Shown: positions 1-9,275, counted from the stretch's first letter. The stretch is 64,000 nucleotides of DNA from Citrobacter amalonaticus Y19 (GCF_000981805.1 NZ_CP011132.1:2356001-2420000); one strand, 5' to 3'. Notes: a model not told the origin generated them from the sequence alone. Made by a program: numbers and translations.

Positions 1-46
1 TTTCAGGTCGTGTGCCGACAATAGTCATCACTTTCAATTTTTGCAT
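1..46 (-). CDS. fnlC: FnlC/WecB-like UDP-HexNAc 2-epimerase, N-terminal fragment
   Basis: Only the first 15 codons lie in the window (MQKLKVMTIVGTRPE). The T-I-V-G-T-R-P-E stretch is the hallmark N-terminus of the WecB/FnlC family of UDP-N-acetylhexosamine 2-epimerases. The ATG at 46 overlaps the end of the upstream fnlB by 13 bp, which suggests translational coupling. After fnlA and fnlB this is expected to be the third enzyme of UDP-L-FucNAc synthesis (2-epimerisation step). The family call rests on a short but diagnostic motif and on context; the rest of the gene is outside the window. Confidence 0.8.
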   Translation of the reverse strand, partial: MQKLKVMTIVGTRPE

Positions 47-918
47 GGAGAATACCTCGTAACATAGTCATTAAACATAAACTTAATCAACTCATACCAC
101 GTTGGTGGAATAAATCCAGTTGCTTCTCTCAATCTTGTTGAATCAAGCGAGCGATCAATTATCAACGTCTCGGATTTATTTATTTTAATAGATTTACCAT
201 ATATCTCTGAAACCAATGAGATCAATGTGCATTTATCTATTGGCTCGGCCGAGAGATGATATAACCCCTTTAAGCTATCATTGACTATAATTTTCTCAGC
301 CAAAAGTTTAGCAATATAACAAGTGGGTAGACCAGAAAATATCGCCTTTGAATAGCCATTCACTTCAGTAGATTGACTTAAGAACCAGTCAACTAAGCTA
401 ACGGAGGAATTAAGCTCATGGCCAATGATAGATGTTCTTAGGGTTAAGTGTTTGCCGTAATTGACCTCACCAAGACATTTCGACTTACCATATAGGTCCG
501 TCGAATTAGGTATATCTGACTCACGGTATAACCCTATTTTTCCATCGAATACACAATCTGTAGAGAATTGAATAAGCCTGGCATTGTGTTTATTGCATAA
601 ATCCGCTAATTGATGAGGTAATAAAGCATTAATTTTAATAGCATCAACATGTTGCTTGGAGATTTCATGCTGTTTAATTAGACCAATGCAATTTATAACA
701 ATATCAGGGTTAACTGATTTCATCGCATTGTCGATGCTATCGATATCGGTAGCGTCGACATCAAGAATAATATTCTTTGCTTGTGGATTAAAATATTGCT
801 CTTTCCCAAGAAGATTGCGTGCTGTGCCAGTTATATTCAGGTTTTTATAGTCATTTAGATTGGCATAAAGACTATAACCAAGCATCCCTGTAACACCTAA
901 GATCATGACATTCAACAT
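34..918 (-). CDS. fnlB: RmlD-like reductase of UDP-L-FucNAc pathway (FnlB)
   Basis: This 294-residue short-chain dehydrogenase/reductase begins with a Rossmann motif (GVTGMLG, residues 8-14) and has the RmlD-type Y-G-K-S-K active-site stretch near residue 142. In the FnlABC pathway the second enzyme reduces the 4-keto product of FnlA and leads toward UDP-6-deoxy-HexNAc in the cytoplasm. The start at 918 has a strong GGAAGGAG ribosome site 5 nt upstream and forms a TAATG stop-start overlap with fnlA. The gene lies in the AT-rich O-antigen block with fnlA and fnlC. It could also act in a related L-RhaNAc or L-PneNAc branch, which shares these enzymes. Confidence 0.85.
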   Translation of the reverse strand: MLNVMILGVTGMLGYSLYANLNDYKNLNITGTARNLLGKEQYFNPQAKNIILDVDATDIDSIDNAMKSVNPDIVINCIGLIKQHEISKQHVDAIKINALLPHQLADLCNKHNARLIQFSTDCVFDGKIGLYRESDIPNSTDLYGKSKCLGEVNYGKHLTLRTSIIGHELNSSVSLVDWFLSQSTEVNGYSKAIFSGLPTCYIAKLLAEKIIVNDSLKGLYHLSAEPIDKCTLISLVSEIYGKSIKINKSETLIIDRSLDSTRLREATGFIPPTWYELIKFMFNDYVTRYSPCKN

Positions 919-1955
919 TATACTCCTTCCGGAATAAAGAGATGACCATTTTCAATCTCACGGATAAAATCAAGTTTTCGCAGAAGTGTCTTCATACCTT
1001 CAATATCTAATTGATGCGTATTATGAGAATTATAATCCTCCACTAAGCTAAGATTCTTATCACCATGTTCAAAATACTTGGAATAATTAAGATCACGGTT
1101 ATCTGCGGGCACTCGATAATAGTTCCCTTCCTCTTGCGCAACAAACATCTCTTCACGACTACAAAGTGCTTCATATTGTTTTTCGCCATGACGAGTACCA
1201 ATAACATTGATTGGATGTTTTGGCTTATGCATGATATCTAATAATGCCTTAACTAAAATATCTATAGTCGCTGCTGGTGCCTTTTGTACGAATATATCGC
1301 CATTCCGTCCATGTTCAAAGGCATATAAGACAAGATCAACCGCATCATCTAATGTCATCATGAAGCGGGTCATATTAGGGTCTGTAATAGTGATAGCATC
1401 ATCATTAACAACCTGTCTGATAAACAGTGGAATCACAGATCCTCTGGAAGCCATGACATTGCCATAACGAGTGCAGCAGATAGTTGTGTTTGTATGAGTT
1501 AAATTGCGACTTTTGGCAACGATGACTTTTTCCATCATTGCTTTAGAAATCCCCATTGCATTGATTGGGTATACGGCTTTATCAGTACTTAGGCATACTA
1601 CTCTTTTTACTCCATGAGTGATGGCGGCCTCTAAAACATTCTCTGTACCTAATACGTTTGTCTTAACCGCTTCCAAGGGATAGAACTCGCACGATGGTAC
1701 TTGTTTTAAAGCAGCGGCATGGTATATATAGTCAACACCGCGCATAGCATTTGAAACACTCTGATAATCGCGCACATCACCAATATAGAATTTCAATTTA
1801 TCTGATTTGAAATGCTTACGCATGTCATCTTGCTTTTTTTCATCTCGAGAAAAAATTCTAATCTCATTTATTTCTGTATTTAAAAACCGTTGGAGAACAG
1901 CGTTCCCAAATGAACCAGTGCCACCTGTTATTAAAAGTGTTTTATTCTTAAACAT
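918..1955 (-). CDS. fnlA: UDP-GlcNAc 4,6-dehydratase/5-epimerase (FnlA)
   Basis: This 345-residue extended SDR enzyme starts the conversion of UDP-GlcNAc to UDP-L-FucNAc. Seen directly: NAD-binding GGTGSFG at residues 11-17, the S-T-D-K-A stretch at 123-127, and Met134 in N-x-M-x-x-x-K in place of the usual catalytic Tyr, with Lys138. The Met substitution is typical of the CapE/WbjB/FnlA group. I place the start at the ATG at 1955 because a GGAG ribosome site lies just upstream; a TTG four codons earlier is less likely. It overlaps the preceding glycosyltransferase gene by 8 bp and fnlB by 3 bp, so the block is tightly coupled. Confidence 0.9.
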   Translation of the reverse strand: MFKNKTLLITGGTGSFGNAVLQRFLNTEINEIRIFSRDEKKQDDMRKHFKSDKLKFYIGDVRDYQSVSNAMRGVDYIYHAAALKQVPSCEFYPLEAVKTNVLGTENVLEAAITHGVKRVVCLSTDKAVYPINAMGISKAMMEKVIVAKSRNLTHTNTTICCTRYGNVMASRGSVIPLFIRQVVNDDAITITDPNMTRFMMTLDDAVDLVLYAFEHGRNGDIFVQKAPAATIDILVKALLDIMHKPKHPINVIGTRHGEKQYEALCSREEMFVAQEEGNYYRVPADNRDLNYSKYFEHGDKNLSLVEDYNSHNTHQLDIEGMKTLLRKLDFIREIENGHLFIPEGV

Positions 1956-3072
1956 TTTTGTCTCCAATTATATCAAGGTATTCCCAAGTTTTAAGCGCTG
2001 TTTTTTTCCACATATAGTCTTCTCTCAAGGAGATAGATTTTTTACTCATTTCGTTCAGCTCTGCTGGATTATTCAAAACTAAATTTATTTTATGTGCAAT
2101 ATCATCAGAATCTTTTTCATCGAAATATAGTGCCGAATCTTTCGCAAACTCTGGCATAGGTTCAGTTTTAGATGCAATAACAGGAAGTCCGCATCCGATG
2201 GCTTCTAGTAGAATATTAGGGCAATTCTCACACGAAGAAGGATAAACAAATAGTGCCGCAGACTTATACACAGAGGGGAGTTCCTCATAGGCTACTTTCC
2301 CTTTGAAAATAACCTGTTCTTGAAGGTTATTTTCTTCAACAAAGTGTAAGCAATCGGAGTAAGCGGGCTCCATCGGTTCACCAACAAGAATCAGATGATA
2401 ATTTTTTTTCAGGTAATCAGGTAAGGATGCATATGCCTTTAATAAATTCAAATGGTTCTTATATGGTTCAAATCGGGATACGTAGAGAATGTACTTTGTC
2501 TCACCTTGACTTAAAGCTAAATCAGTCACTATGTTAGGAGTAAAATGATCAGATATTCCATGAGGTATGACCTGATAAGATTTTATTTCTATCATGTCTT
2601 TAATTTTATTTCTGGCATAATTAGAAATAAAAATGACACTATCAGCTGTCTTCATAGTACGTGACATCAAAGTTTTTAATATTATATTTTTTATCTTCAA
2701 TTTTCGACCAGGAAGCTCACTTAGAGCTTTCGAATCAAAAGGCAGCATGTTTCTAAACATTGTCACTTTGGGTATCCCAAAAGTGAAAACGGTGAAATCC
2801 ATGCCGCCAGGAACAAATAGTATATTCCTACGAAGAATCAACAGTAAGAATGGAAGATAGAAAAACTCCCACAACATCCTGAAAAATATATTATGGCTGG
2901 CGAACTTAGTTTCTAAATATTTAATTCTTTTATCATTTGGAATTATTAACTTATCAGGACAGGTAATGTAAATCTCACACTCTTGATCAGGTATATTAGT
3001 TAGTAAGTTGCTGATATAGGTTTTGCCTCCTCCAACCTTAGCTGATAGCGCATTAATAAAAATTCGGTGCAT
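1948..3072 (-). CDS. Glycosyltransferase family 4, O-antigen
   Basis: This 374-residue protein has a GT4/GT-B layout. An N-terminal glycine-rich loop (GGGKTYISN, around residue 14) precedes the acceptor half. The nucleotide-sugar half carries the E-x7-E type motif in the stretch E-N-C-P-N-I-L-L-E-A-I-G-C-G near residue 300. It should add one sugar to the growing undecaprenyl-linked O-unit on the cytoplasmic face of the inner membrane. Donor and linkage cannot be read from sequence. Gene order (next to fnlABC, so possibly a FucNAc transferase) is only suggestive. It ends 8 bp inside fnlA and starts 2 bp after the next glycosyltransferase. Confidence 0.8.
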   Translation of the reverse strand: MHRIFINALSAKVGGGKTYISNLLTNIPDQECEIYITCPDKLIIPNDKRIKYLETKFASHNIFFRMLWEFFYLPFLLLILRRNILFVPGGMDFTVFTFGIPKVTMFRNMLPFDSKALSELPGRKLKIKNIILKTLMSRTMKTADSVIFISNYARNKIKDMIEIKSYQVIPHGISDHFTPNIVTDLALSQGETKYILYVSRFEPYKNHLNLLKAYASLPDYLKKNYHLILVGEPMEPAYSDCLHFVEENNLQEQVIFKGKVAYEELPSVYKSAALFVYPSSCENCPNILLEAIGCGLPVIASKTEPMPEFAKDSALYFDEKDSDDIAHKINLVLNNPAELNEMSKKSISLREDYMWKKTALKTWEYLDIIGDKNV

Positions 3073-3074
3073 AG

Positions 3075-4274
3075 TTAATCTCCAACCAAACTCAAATACT
3101 GATCACCAATGGAGGAAAGAGTTTTTCCAGTTAGTATTTCGTCGACAATTTCTCTTGATAAATTCTTATTAACATTGTCAATAATGAATTTCTCTATCTG
3201 CGAGGAGTGTGTATTTCTATCTATATTAAGAACAAGGGGATAATTATTGAAGCTTGACAATCCTGTTGAGCTAAGGAAATTTAATATTGGCTTACCTGTC
3301 GCCATGCACTCGTAAATTTTACTTGGCGTCATGGGACATGACTCATTTTCAACGTTGATTATTATATCAAATGACTTCATTAAATGTAATGCTTCATGTC
3401 GCTCAACAACTCCATGATATATTAATCTTCCTGAATCAGATAAGCTAGTTCCATTCAACGGGCCGTAAAAATCAAATTGACACTTTGCAGCAAACAGGTC
3501 CGGTAAGCCAAGAATCTTTTCTACTACTAGATCCGGTTCCCTGATACCTTTGTGAAAGGCCCCAACATATCCGACCTTGTATTTCTCACCAAATTTAGGT
3601 TCAGAATTGGTATAGAAATCATCAATATTGACCAGATGAGGTATTACTTCAAATTTGCTAATATCTGAATGTGCACTTTTATATAGATTGTAAGTTTTCT
3701 CATTGGTAAAGGAAATCAGGTCAGCAGCATTAAATATTTTATTCTCGACCCAATGATTTAGCTTTCCATATAAAAAATAATTATTTACTGGCATCTCTGA
3801 AGATACGGAGAAAGGATCTCCAAAGTCAACAATGAATCTAACTTGATCATTGATCTTTTTATAAAAATAAGATGCTATTATTGCTGAAAAAGTAGGGCTA
3901 TATCCCACGACAAGGTCATATTTCACTTTTCGCCTTTTGTAAACCTCATACAACGCAAGCGGAAGCCAGTGCCACAGTCCATCAGGCCAAAAAAACTTTC
4001 TGTATAAGTACTTAGAAATCGATATGAATTTTGATTTGAACAAATTTCTTTTTATTGGAATACCTTGAGTAAGACCGATGTCATTTTTCTTGATTGTATA
4101 TGGGAAATTTACTCTACATATTCCATTCTCTTTATCATTCTCAGAGGCTTGTCCACCACAAATATAATCCACGCTATGATTATGTTTTAAAAAGTAGTCC
4201 CGCAGTAATGACCACCTATAAGAGTGTGCTGTTGTGCTTGGAGGATAGTGAAAGTTTATTATCAATATTTTCAT
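3075..4274 (-). CDS. Glycosyltransferase (GT4-like), O-antigen
   Basis: This 399-residue protein starts MKILIINFHYPP, followed by a conserved stretch around F-I-V-D-F-G-D-P-F that is common in cytoplasmic GT4 enzymes, and a donor-side segment (SKIYECMATGKPILNF, near residue 320). It is likely a second O-unit glycosyltransferase; the transferred sugar is unknown. The first 59 bp overlap the 3' end of the polymerase gene in another frame. That overlap is long for neighbouring genes and implies coupled translation. Codon use is AT-rich like the rest of the O-antigen block. Confidence 0.75.
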   Translation of the reverse strand: MKILIINFHYPPSTTAHSYRWSLLRDYFLKHNHSVDYICGGQASENDKENGICRVNFPYTIKKNDIGLTQGIPIKRNLFKSKFISISKYLYRKFFWPDGLWHWLPLALYEVYKRRKVKYDLVVGYSPTFSAIIASYFYKKINDQVRFIVDFGDPFSVSSEMPVNNYFLYGKLNHWVENKIFNAADLISFTNEKTYNLYKSAHSDISKFEVIPHLVNIDDFYTNSEPKFGEKYKVGYVGAFHKGIREPDLVVEKILGLPDLFAAKCQFDFYGPLNGTSLSDSGRLIYHGVVERHEALHLMKSFDIIINVENESCPMTPSKIYECMATGKPILNFLSSTGLSSFNNYPLVLNIDRNTHSSQIEKFIIDNVNKNLSREIVDEILTGKTLSSIGDQYLSLVGD

Positions 4275-5370
4275 ATATTATCTTTTTACCAAATTTCAAA
4301 GAATACAGCCCAATTAAAATAAGAGCAGGTATTATCAACATAACATATCTAGAATTTATCGTTGGGTTGAGCAGCCAAACTAAGAAGAAAGCGGGTACAA
4401 TTGCCATAACATATTTTGCTTTTGTTTTCATGAAGAGATTATATCTTACATAAACTCTAATTATCCATGGCGACAAAATGATAAAAATTATGACTTGTGG
4501 AATATTTTTTAACTTTGAGACATCGATTCCATATTCATAGGTAAAGTCAAATGAGCTCAAAATACTATATAGCGACTGCGCAAGTCTGACTGGATTAAAT
4601 AATAGGGACCCTATCCCGTAGTTAATGTTCATTTGATATATAAAGGCACTGAGTCCATCACTTAAAGTGCTTTCATCTATAATGAGACTTTGATATCTAC
4701 TTATATATCCATTGAAGATTGATATTGACAAATACGCAATAAATAAATTTCTTACTGTTGGTTTAGTATAAATGAAAAACAAATACACACATATTATCGC
4801 GGGCAATTGAATTCTTATAAAAAAAGAAAACAAGAAAATAAGAAAAATACCGGTTTTATTGTTATATAGAGCATATTCCATTAACTTAAACAATATAAAT
4901 ATTGTAAAAACATCTTTGTTTATCAACTGCGCAAAGTACCAGAAGCTACAATTGAATACGAACAACCATGTGACTATAGCGTCAAGATTAAGCTTTCGAA
5001 CTATCCTTTTAAAACTAATGAAACATAAAAAAAAGACAAACAAATTGAGAAACAATGATAATCTTTCAGGAGTTATATCAACTCCCATGAACTCTAATAA
5101 GCTAAAATAAACATAATATACAAAAGCGATGCCAATATTATTTATGCCAACAAAATTTACATTCCCGTTTTTTAAATTTTCGTAATTCTCAAGATAGATA
5201 TAATGATCAATTATATTCGCTGGATAAAAAAAGCCGCGTATTGGCTCATGGCTATCAATGCCAACAGCAACAAACTGGAAATAATAAACAATGCAACATA
5301 CACTAAAAATAATGAACATATAATATGATATTAAATGTTTAAGCACTGCATTTGCCTGGAATCTATTCAT
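4216..5370 (-). CDS. wzy: O-antigen polymerase (Wzy-like)
   Basis: This 384-residue, very hydrophobic protein has roughly ten predicted membrane segments. A larger loop between the second and third segments carries P-I-R-G-F-F-Y-P. That topology, with its position beside wzx in an O-antigen cluster, fits the Wzy polymerase that joins O-units in the periplasm. Wzy proteins share little sequence, so the call rests on topology, size and context. Local GC is extremely low (14 of 60 bases in 4801-4860), a usual sign of horizontally acquired O-antigen genes. It overlaps the following glycosyltransferase gene by 59 bp. Confidence 0.75.
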   Translation of the reverse strand: MNRFQANAVLKHLISYYMFIIFSVCCIVYYFQFVAVGIDSHEPIRGFFYPANIIDHYIYLENYENLKNGNVNFVGINNIGIAFVYYVYFSLLEFMGVDITPERLSLFLNLFVFFLCFISFKRIVRKLNLDAIVTWLFVFNCSFWYFAQLINKDVFTIFILFKLMEYALYNNKTGIFLIFLFSFFIRIQLPAIICVYLFFIYTKPTVRNLFIAYLSISIFNGYISRYQSLIIDESTLSDGLSAFIYQMNINYGIGSLLFNPVRLAQSLYSILSSFDFTYEYGIDVSKLKNIPQVIIFIILSPWIIRVYVRYNLFMKTKAKYVMAIVPAFFLVWLLNPTINSRYVMLIIPALILIGLYSLKFGKKIIYENIDNKLSLSSKHNSTLL

Positions 5371-5383
5371 GCTATTCTCTATA

Positions 5384-6685
5384 TTAAATTATCATATTAC
5401 CAAGAATTATTATTAGTAATGCGCACAGGGTATATAAAACACATCTGGAATATTTAAAATGATACGCTTTTTCAGAAAAATAATATGTTGCAAGTAATAA
5501 TACTATTGTCCCAACTACCGTAGACTCAAGAACATTGTTTATGCTTTTGGAAAACAACATCAGTGAAATAGTCACGGCTACTGATAAGAAATAGGCATGT
5601 GATATGTATTTTGTTTTCCCCGATAATCTTACTCCGGTTTCTAATATATCTTTTGTAATTAATAATCCAGATGGGAGTATGGCGATAAATATTAATGATT
5701 TCACCTCTTTATAATCACTTTGAAAATATTTATCTAGTATCCAATAACTACCATAATGAAGTGCTGCGGCGCTAAGCAGCACAAACGATAATAGCAATTT
5801 TAAAATTTTGTTAATCTTAGATTCTAAACTATCATTTGCTTCATTTTTATACAAATAAGGATTCCAGGCCATTGTAAAAGCGATATATAATAACTGAAAT
5901 GGAGCGGCAAATTTGACTGAAAGTCCAAGCAGTGCAACTGTTGCGGAACCAAAATATGATAAAACTATAAATCTGTTTCCAAATTGAATGAAGAAACTAC
6001 CAATTCTAGCTGGAATTTGTGGTAATGCGAAATTTATTGATAATTTTAATATGGAAAAATCTGGTTTGATTTCCCTGATGCATTTTCTTTTACTCCATAG
6101 AATGGAGGCCACACTTAATAAAAACACCACCAACCAGCCGGAAAATATTCCTACAACATAGCCAAAATTTGCCAACTTCTCAACAACGACCAACAGATAA
6201 GTAACAATTGATGTTACAAGCACTTGTGATAATGTAATTATATAAAATACTTTTTCCTGTTCAGAATATCTGAAATAGATCATTAAAATCGAGGACAAAT
6301 TATAGAAGACACAACTCAAAGCTATGATTCTTATATTTGTGGACTCGATGTCTGAGTCAAACAATGAAAATGATATTTTCTTTGACAAAATCGCCGTTAA
6401 AAAAAATATAATGATAGAAAAAGAAAATGTTGCGATTAGTATGGTGTATGTATAGTTTAATTTATCTTCTACTTTATACATGTACCGCTGAATTGCTGTT
6501 TCAAGCTGTAATGAACCGAGTATAATTATAAAATTAAATAATGCGACAAGTACCTCTATACGCCCATAATCCTCTATGGGCATAGCAGAAAGATAAAATG
6601 GCAACAGTAATATAGGGAGCATCCGCGATGCACCTGTAACTCCACCATAAATTAGTATGTTTTTTAAGAGACTATTATTTAACAT
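5384..6685 (-). CDS. wzx: O-antigen flippase (Wzx, MOP superfamily)
   Basis: This 433-residue protein has about twelve hydrophobic segments and an N-terminus (K-N-I-L-I-Y-G-G-V-T-G-A-S-R) typical of the polysaccharide transporter branch of the MOP superfamily. Its predicted role is to flip undecaprenyl-diphosphate-linked O-units across the inner membrane to Wzy. The ATG at 6685 lies 11 bp inside the end of the upstream epimerase gene. Together with the adjacent polymerase it makes this a Wzx/Wzy-dependent rather than an ABC-transporter O-antigen system. Confidence 0.85.
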   Translation of the reverse strand: MLNNSLLKNILIYGGVTGASRMLPILLLPFYLSAMPIEDYGRIEVLVALFNFIIILGSLQLETAIQRYMYKVEDKLNYTYTILIATFSFSIIIFFLTAILSKKISFSLFDSDIESTNIRIIALSCVFYNLSSILMIYFRYSEQEKVFYIITLSQVLVTSIVTYLLVVVEKLANFGYVVGIFSGWLVVFLLSVASILWSKRKCIREIKPDFSILKLSINFALPQIPARIGSFFIQFGNRFIVLSYFGSATVALLGLSVKFAAPFQLLYIAFTMAWNPYLYKNEANDSLESKINKILKLLLSFVLLSAAALHYGSYWILDKYFQSDYKEVKSLIFIAILPSGLLITKDILETGVRLSGKTKYISHAYFLSVAVTISLMLFSKSINNVLESTVVGTIVLLLATYYFSEKAYHFKYSRCVLYTLCALLIIILGNMII

Positions 6686-7700
6686 CTAATGTGCTTATAT
6701 ACCAGGGCATAGATTCTCTAATACCATCTAAGATATCATGTGTTGGGACATACCCTAATAAGCGCTTTGCTTTGTCTATGTTAGCTTGAGAGTGGCGAAC
6801 GTCCCCAGCTCTAAAGTCCTGATAGACTGGATTCTTTTCATAAATAACATTATTATCTTTCAACGTATCTTTAAGTGCTTTAAACAGTTGATTAAGCGTC
6901 GTACGATCGCCAACTGCAACGTTATAAACCTGATCTCTTGCAGACGCATCAGACTGTGCCGCAAGAATATTCATTTGCACAACATTCTTAATAAAGCAAA
7001 AGTCTCGACTTGTTTCGCCATCACCATTGATAAATAGTGGTTCGTCATTGATCATTGCAGCAGTCCACTTAGGTATCACTGCAGCATATGCCCCATTAGG
7101 ATCTTGACGTTTCCCGAATACATTGAAATATCTTAACCCAATAGATTTGAATCCATAGGTTTTCGCAAATACTTGCGCATATAGTTCATTTACATACTTT
7201 GTCACTGCGTATGGAGATAACGGATTGCCTATATTCTCTTCAACTTTAGGTAATGCGGGGTGATCTCCATAAGTAGAGCTACTTGCAGCATACGTGAAGC
7301 TTCTGACATTGGCATCTTTAGCTGCAACTAACATATTAATAAAGCCCGATATATTTGTATTATTTGTAGTGATTGGGTCTTTAATTGAACGAGGTACAGA
7401 ACCTAATGCAGCCTGATGAAGAACGTGGTCTACTCCTTTAACAACTTCCACACACGTTTCTGGATCGCGTATATCTCCTTCAACAAAAGTAAAAGCAGAC
7501 CATTGCTCGGTTGAAACCGAGTTTCTGACCTCATCAAGATTTTCTTGATGTCCAGTTGCAAAATTATCTAAGCCAATTACTTTTTGATTGAGTTTTAATA
7601 AGGTTTCTAATAAATTTGAACCTATAAATCCTGCAACACCTGTAATCAACCAGCTTTCAGGTTTAGAAGACAAGATATCTTCAATTTTCTTAAATTTCAC
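6675..7700 (-). CDS. UDP-HexNAc(A) C4-epimerase, WbpP/TviC-like
   Basis: This 341-residue extended SDR epimerase shows NAD-binding GVAGFIGSN near residues 20-28, the catalytic S-S-S-T-Y-G stretch, and Y-A-V-T-K as the Tyr-Lys pair. The 15-20 residue extension before the Rossmann fold is typical of the WbpP/WbgU/TviC group, which interconverts UDP-GlcNAc/UDP-GalNAc or their uronic acids at C4. It lies directly after the dehydrogenase gene, the same pairing as Vi antigen tviB-tviC. I infer that it supplies a GalNAc- or GalNAcA-type donor. The exact preferred substrate cannot be read from the sequence. Confidence 0.85.
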   Translation of the reverse strand: MKFKKIEDILSSKPESWLITGVAGFIGSNLLETLLKLNQKVIGLDNFATGHQENLDEVRNSVSTEQWSAFTFVEGDIRDPETCVEVVKGVDHVLHQAALGSVPRSIKDPITTNNTNISGFINMLVAAKDANVRSFTYAASSSTYGDHPALPKVEENIGNPLSPYAVTKYVNELYAQVFAKTYGFKSIGLRYFNVFGKRQDPNGAYAAVIPKWTAAMINDEPLFINGDGETSRDFCFIKNVVQMNILAAQSDASARDQVYNVAVGDRTTLNQLFKALKDTLKDNNVIYEKNPVYQDFRAGDVRHSQANIDKAKRLLGYVPTHDILDGIRESMPWYISTLDVK

Positions 7701-7735
7701 AGAGCATCCTCACTGACATGCAGCATCAAATTATC

Positions 7736-9016
7736 TTAAAGACGAATATCTACCAGGTTAGGATCGATGATATATTTCAAATCATAAACAACGCCATCAT
7801 CTCTGATTAGCCCTTTAACGTCTTCTTTACTCATGTTTTTAAATTGAGAGTGTGCAACAGCAAAGATTACGCCGTCATACTTCTTATCAGACAATGTGTT
7901 TAATACGTTAATTCCATACTCATGGTAGGCTTCTTCGACATTTACCCATGGATCATATATATCAACGGCCACATTATATTCTTTCAACTCGGAGAAGATA
8001 TCGACAACTTTTGTATTACGAAGATCTGGGCAATTTTCTTTAAAGGTTAGTCCCATAATGAGGACATTAGCACCTTCAATCTGTAATTTTTTCTTAAGCA
8101 TTGCTTTAATAAGTTGCGATGCTACATACCGACTCATGCCATCATTTATTCTGCGACCAGCCAGGATGACTTCTGGATGATAACCTATCGCTTGTGCTTT
8201 ATGAGTTAAATAGTAAGGATCAACACCAATGCAATGTCCCCCAACTAAGCCTGGTCGAAATGGTAAGAAGTTCCATTTAGTACCTGCGGCCTTTAATACT
8301 TCTTCTGTATCAATACCTAGCTTATTAAAAATCATTGCAAGTTCGTTAATCAGTGCAATATTCAGATCGCGCTGAGTGTTCTCAATCACTTTTGCCGCTT
8401 CGGCCACACGTATCGAAGATGCTTTATGGGTTCCTGCTGTGATGATGGTTCCATATAACTTATCGACAACCTCAGCGATTTCAGGTGTTGAACCCGAGGT
8501 TACTTTTTTGATCGTTGTCACGCGGTGTTCTTTGTCACCAGGGTTGATGCGCTCCGGACTGTAACCGGCAAAGAAGTCCGTATTAAATGTCAGGCCAGAG
8601 ATCTTCTCAATAACAGGGATACATACTTCTTCTGTTGCACCTGGATAGACGGTTGATTCGTAGATGACAATGTCATCTTTTTTAATAATTTTTCCGAGTG
8701 TTTCCGAGGCTTTAACGAGAGGTGTTAAATCAGGTTGTTTATATTCATCAATTGGCGTTGGTACCGTTACGATGAATACATTGCATGTTGCTAATTCTTT
8801 ATGATCGCATGAATATTGAAGAGAGTGCGCTTGTGTCAGTTCGTCAGAAGTACATTCTAACGTAAAGTCATTACCAGCAGACAATTCTTTAATTCGTTTC
8901 TCATTGATATCAAAACCAAGCGTCTTTATTTTTTTGCCAAATTCAACAGCTAAAGGTAAACCAACATAACCCAGCCCAATAATTCCTATTTTATAATTTT
9001 CAAGATTAAAGCTCAT
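7736..9016 (-). CDS. UDP-N-acetyl-hexosamine 6-dehydrogenase, WbpO/TviB-like
   Basis: This 426-residue UDP-sugar dehydrogenase oxidises C6 of UDP-HexNAc to a uronic acid, using two NAD+. Visible are the Rossmann motif GLGYVGLP (residues 14-21), E-S-T-V-Y-P-G (120-126), and catalytic Cys262 in G-G-H-C-I-G-V-D-P. The central and C-terminal UDPGDH domains are complete. It is the first gene after the JUMPStart leader. With the adjacent C4-epimerase it predicts UDP-GlcNAcA and/or UDP-GalNAcA as O-antigen donors. It resembles TviB/WbpO rather than Ugd by its V-G-G-H-C-I-G-V-D-P-Y-Y-L-T motif. Confidence 0.88.
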   Translation of the reverse strand: MSFNLENYKIGIIGLGYVGLPLAVEFGKKIKTLGFDINEKRIKELSAGNDFTLECTSDELTQAHSLQYSCDHKELATCNVFIVTVPTPIDEYKQPDLTPLVKASETLGKIIKKDDIVIYESTVYPGATEEVCIPVIEKISGLTFNTDFFAGYSPERINPGDKEHRVTTIKKVTSGSTPEIAEVVDKLYGTIITAGTHKASSIRVAEAAKVIENTQRDLNIALINELAMIFNKLGIDTEEVLKAAGTKWNFLPFRPGLVGGHCIGVDPYYLTHKAQAIGYHPEVILAGRRINDGMSRYVASQLIKAMLKKKLQIEGANVLIMGLTFKENCPDLRNTKVVDIFSELKEYNVAVDIYDPWVNVEEAYHEYGINVLNTLSDKKYDGVIFAVAHSQFKNMSKEDVKGLIRDDGVVYDLKYIIDPNLVDIRL

Positions 9017-9135
9017 TTTACTATTCCTGAGAAGTAACTTTAAAAGATTTAATTGCTAACTCTTTCACCTAACATGCAGCGCTTAAATAGCCAACAATGA
9101 TGTGATATGCAGTCGTACCGACGTATTAATACAGA

Positions 9136-9174
9136 CACGCTACCGCCCCTGGCTTTACAGCTACCAGTGCACTG
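9136..9174 (-). promoter_or_regulatory. JUMPStart with ops element (RfaH recruitment), O-antigen operon
   Basis: Read on the minus strand, this 39-bp block matches the JUMPStart consensus with about two differences. It ends in the 12-base ops element GGCGGTAGCGTG (9147 down to 9136). In enterobacteria ops pauses RNA polymerase and loads RfaH, which suppresses termination in long surface-polysaccharide operons. It lies 119 bp before the first O-antigen gene, in the untranslated leader. Confidence 0.95.
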
Positions 9175-9275
9175 CGTACTCTCACAGACGTGTTGAGCTC
9201 TGCTTTCTCTTCCGCAAAGCCTCTAAACTCAAACACTAATTGTCTTACCAATTGATGTCAGAAACAAGAAGAAAT

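Noticed and set aside
1956..1967. TTG start extending fnlA by four residues
   Set aside because: The ATG at 1955 has a GGAG site at proper spacing and gives the family N-terminus.
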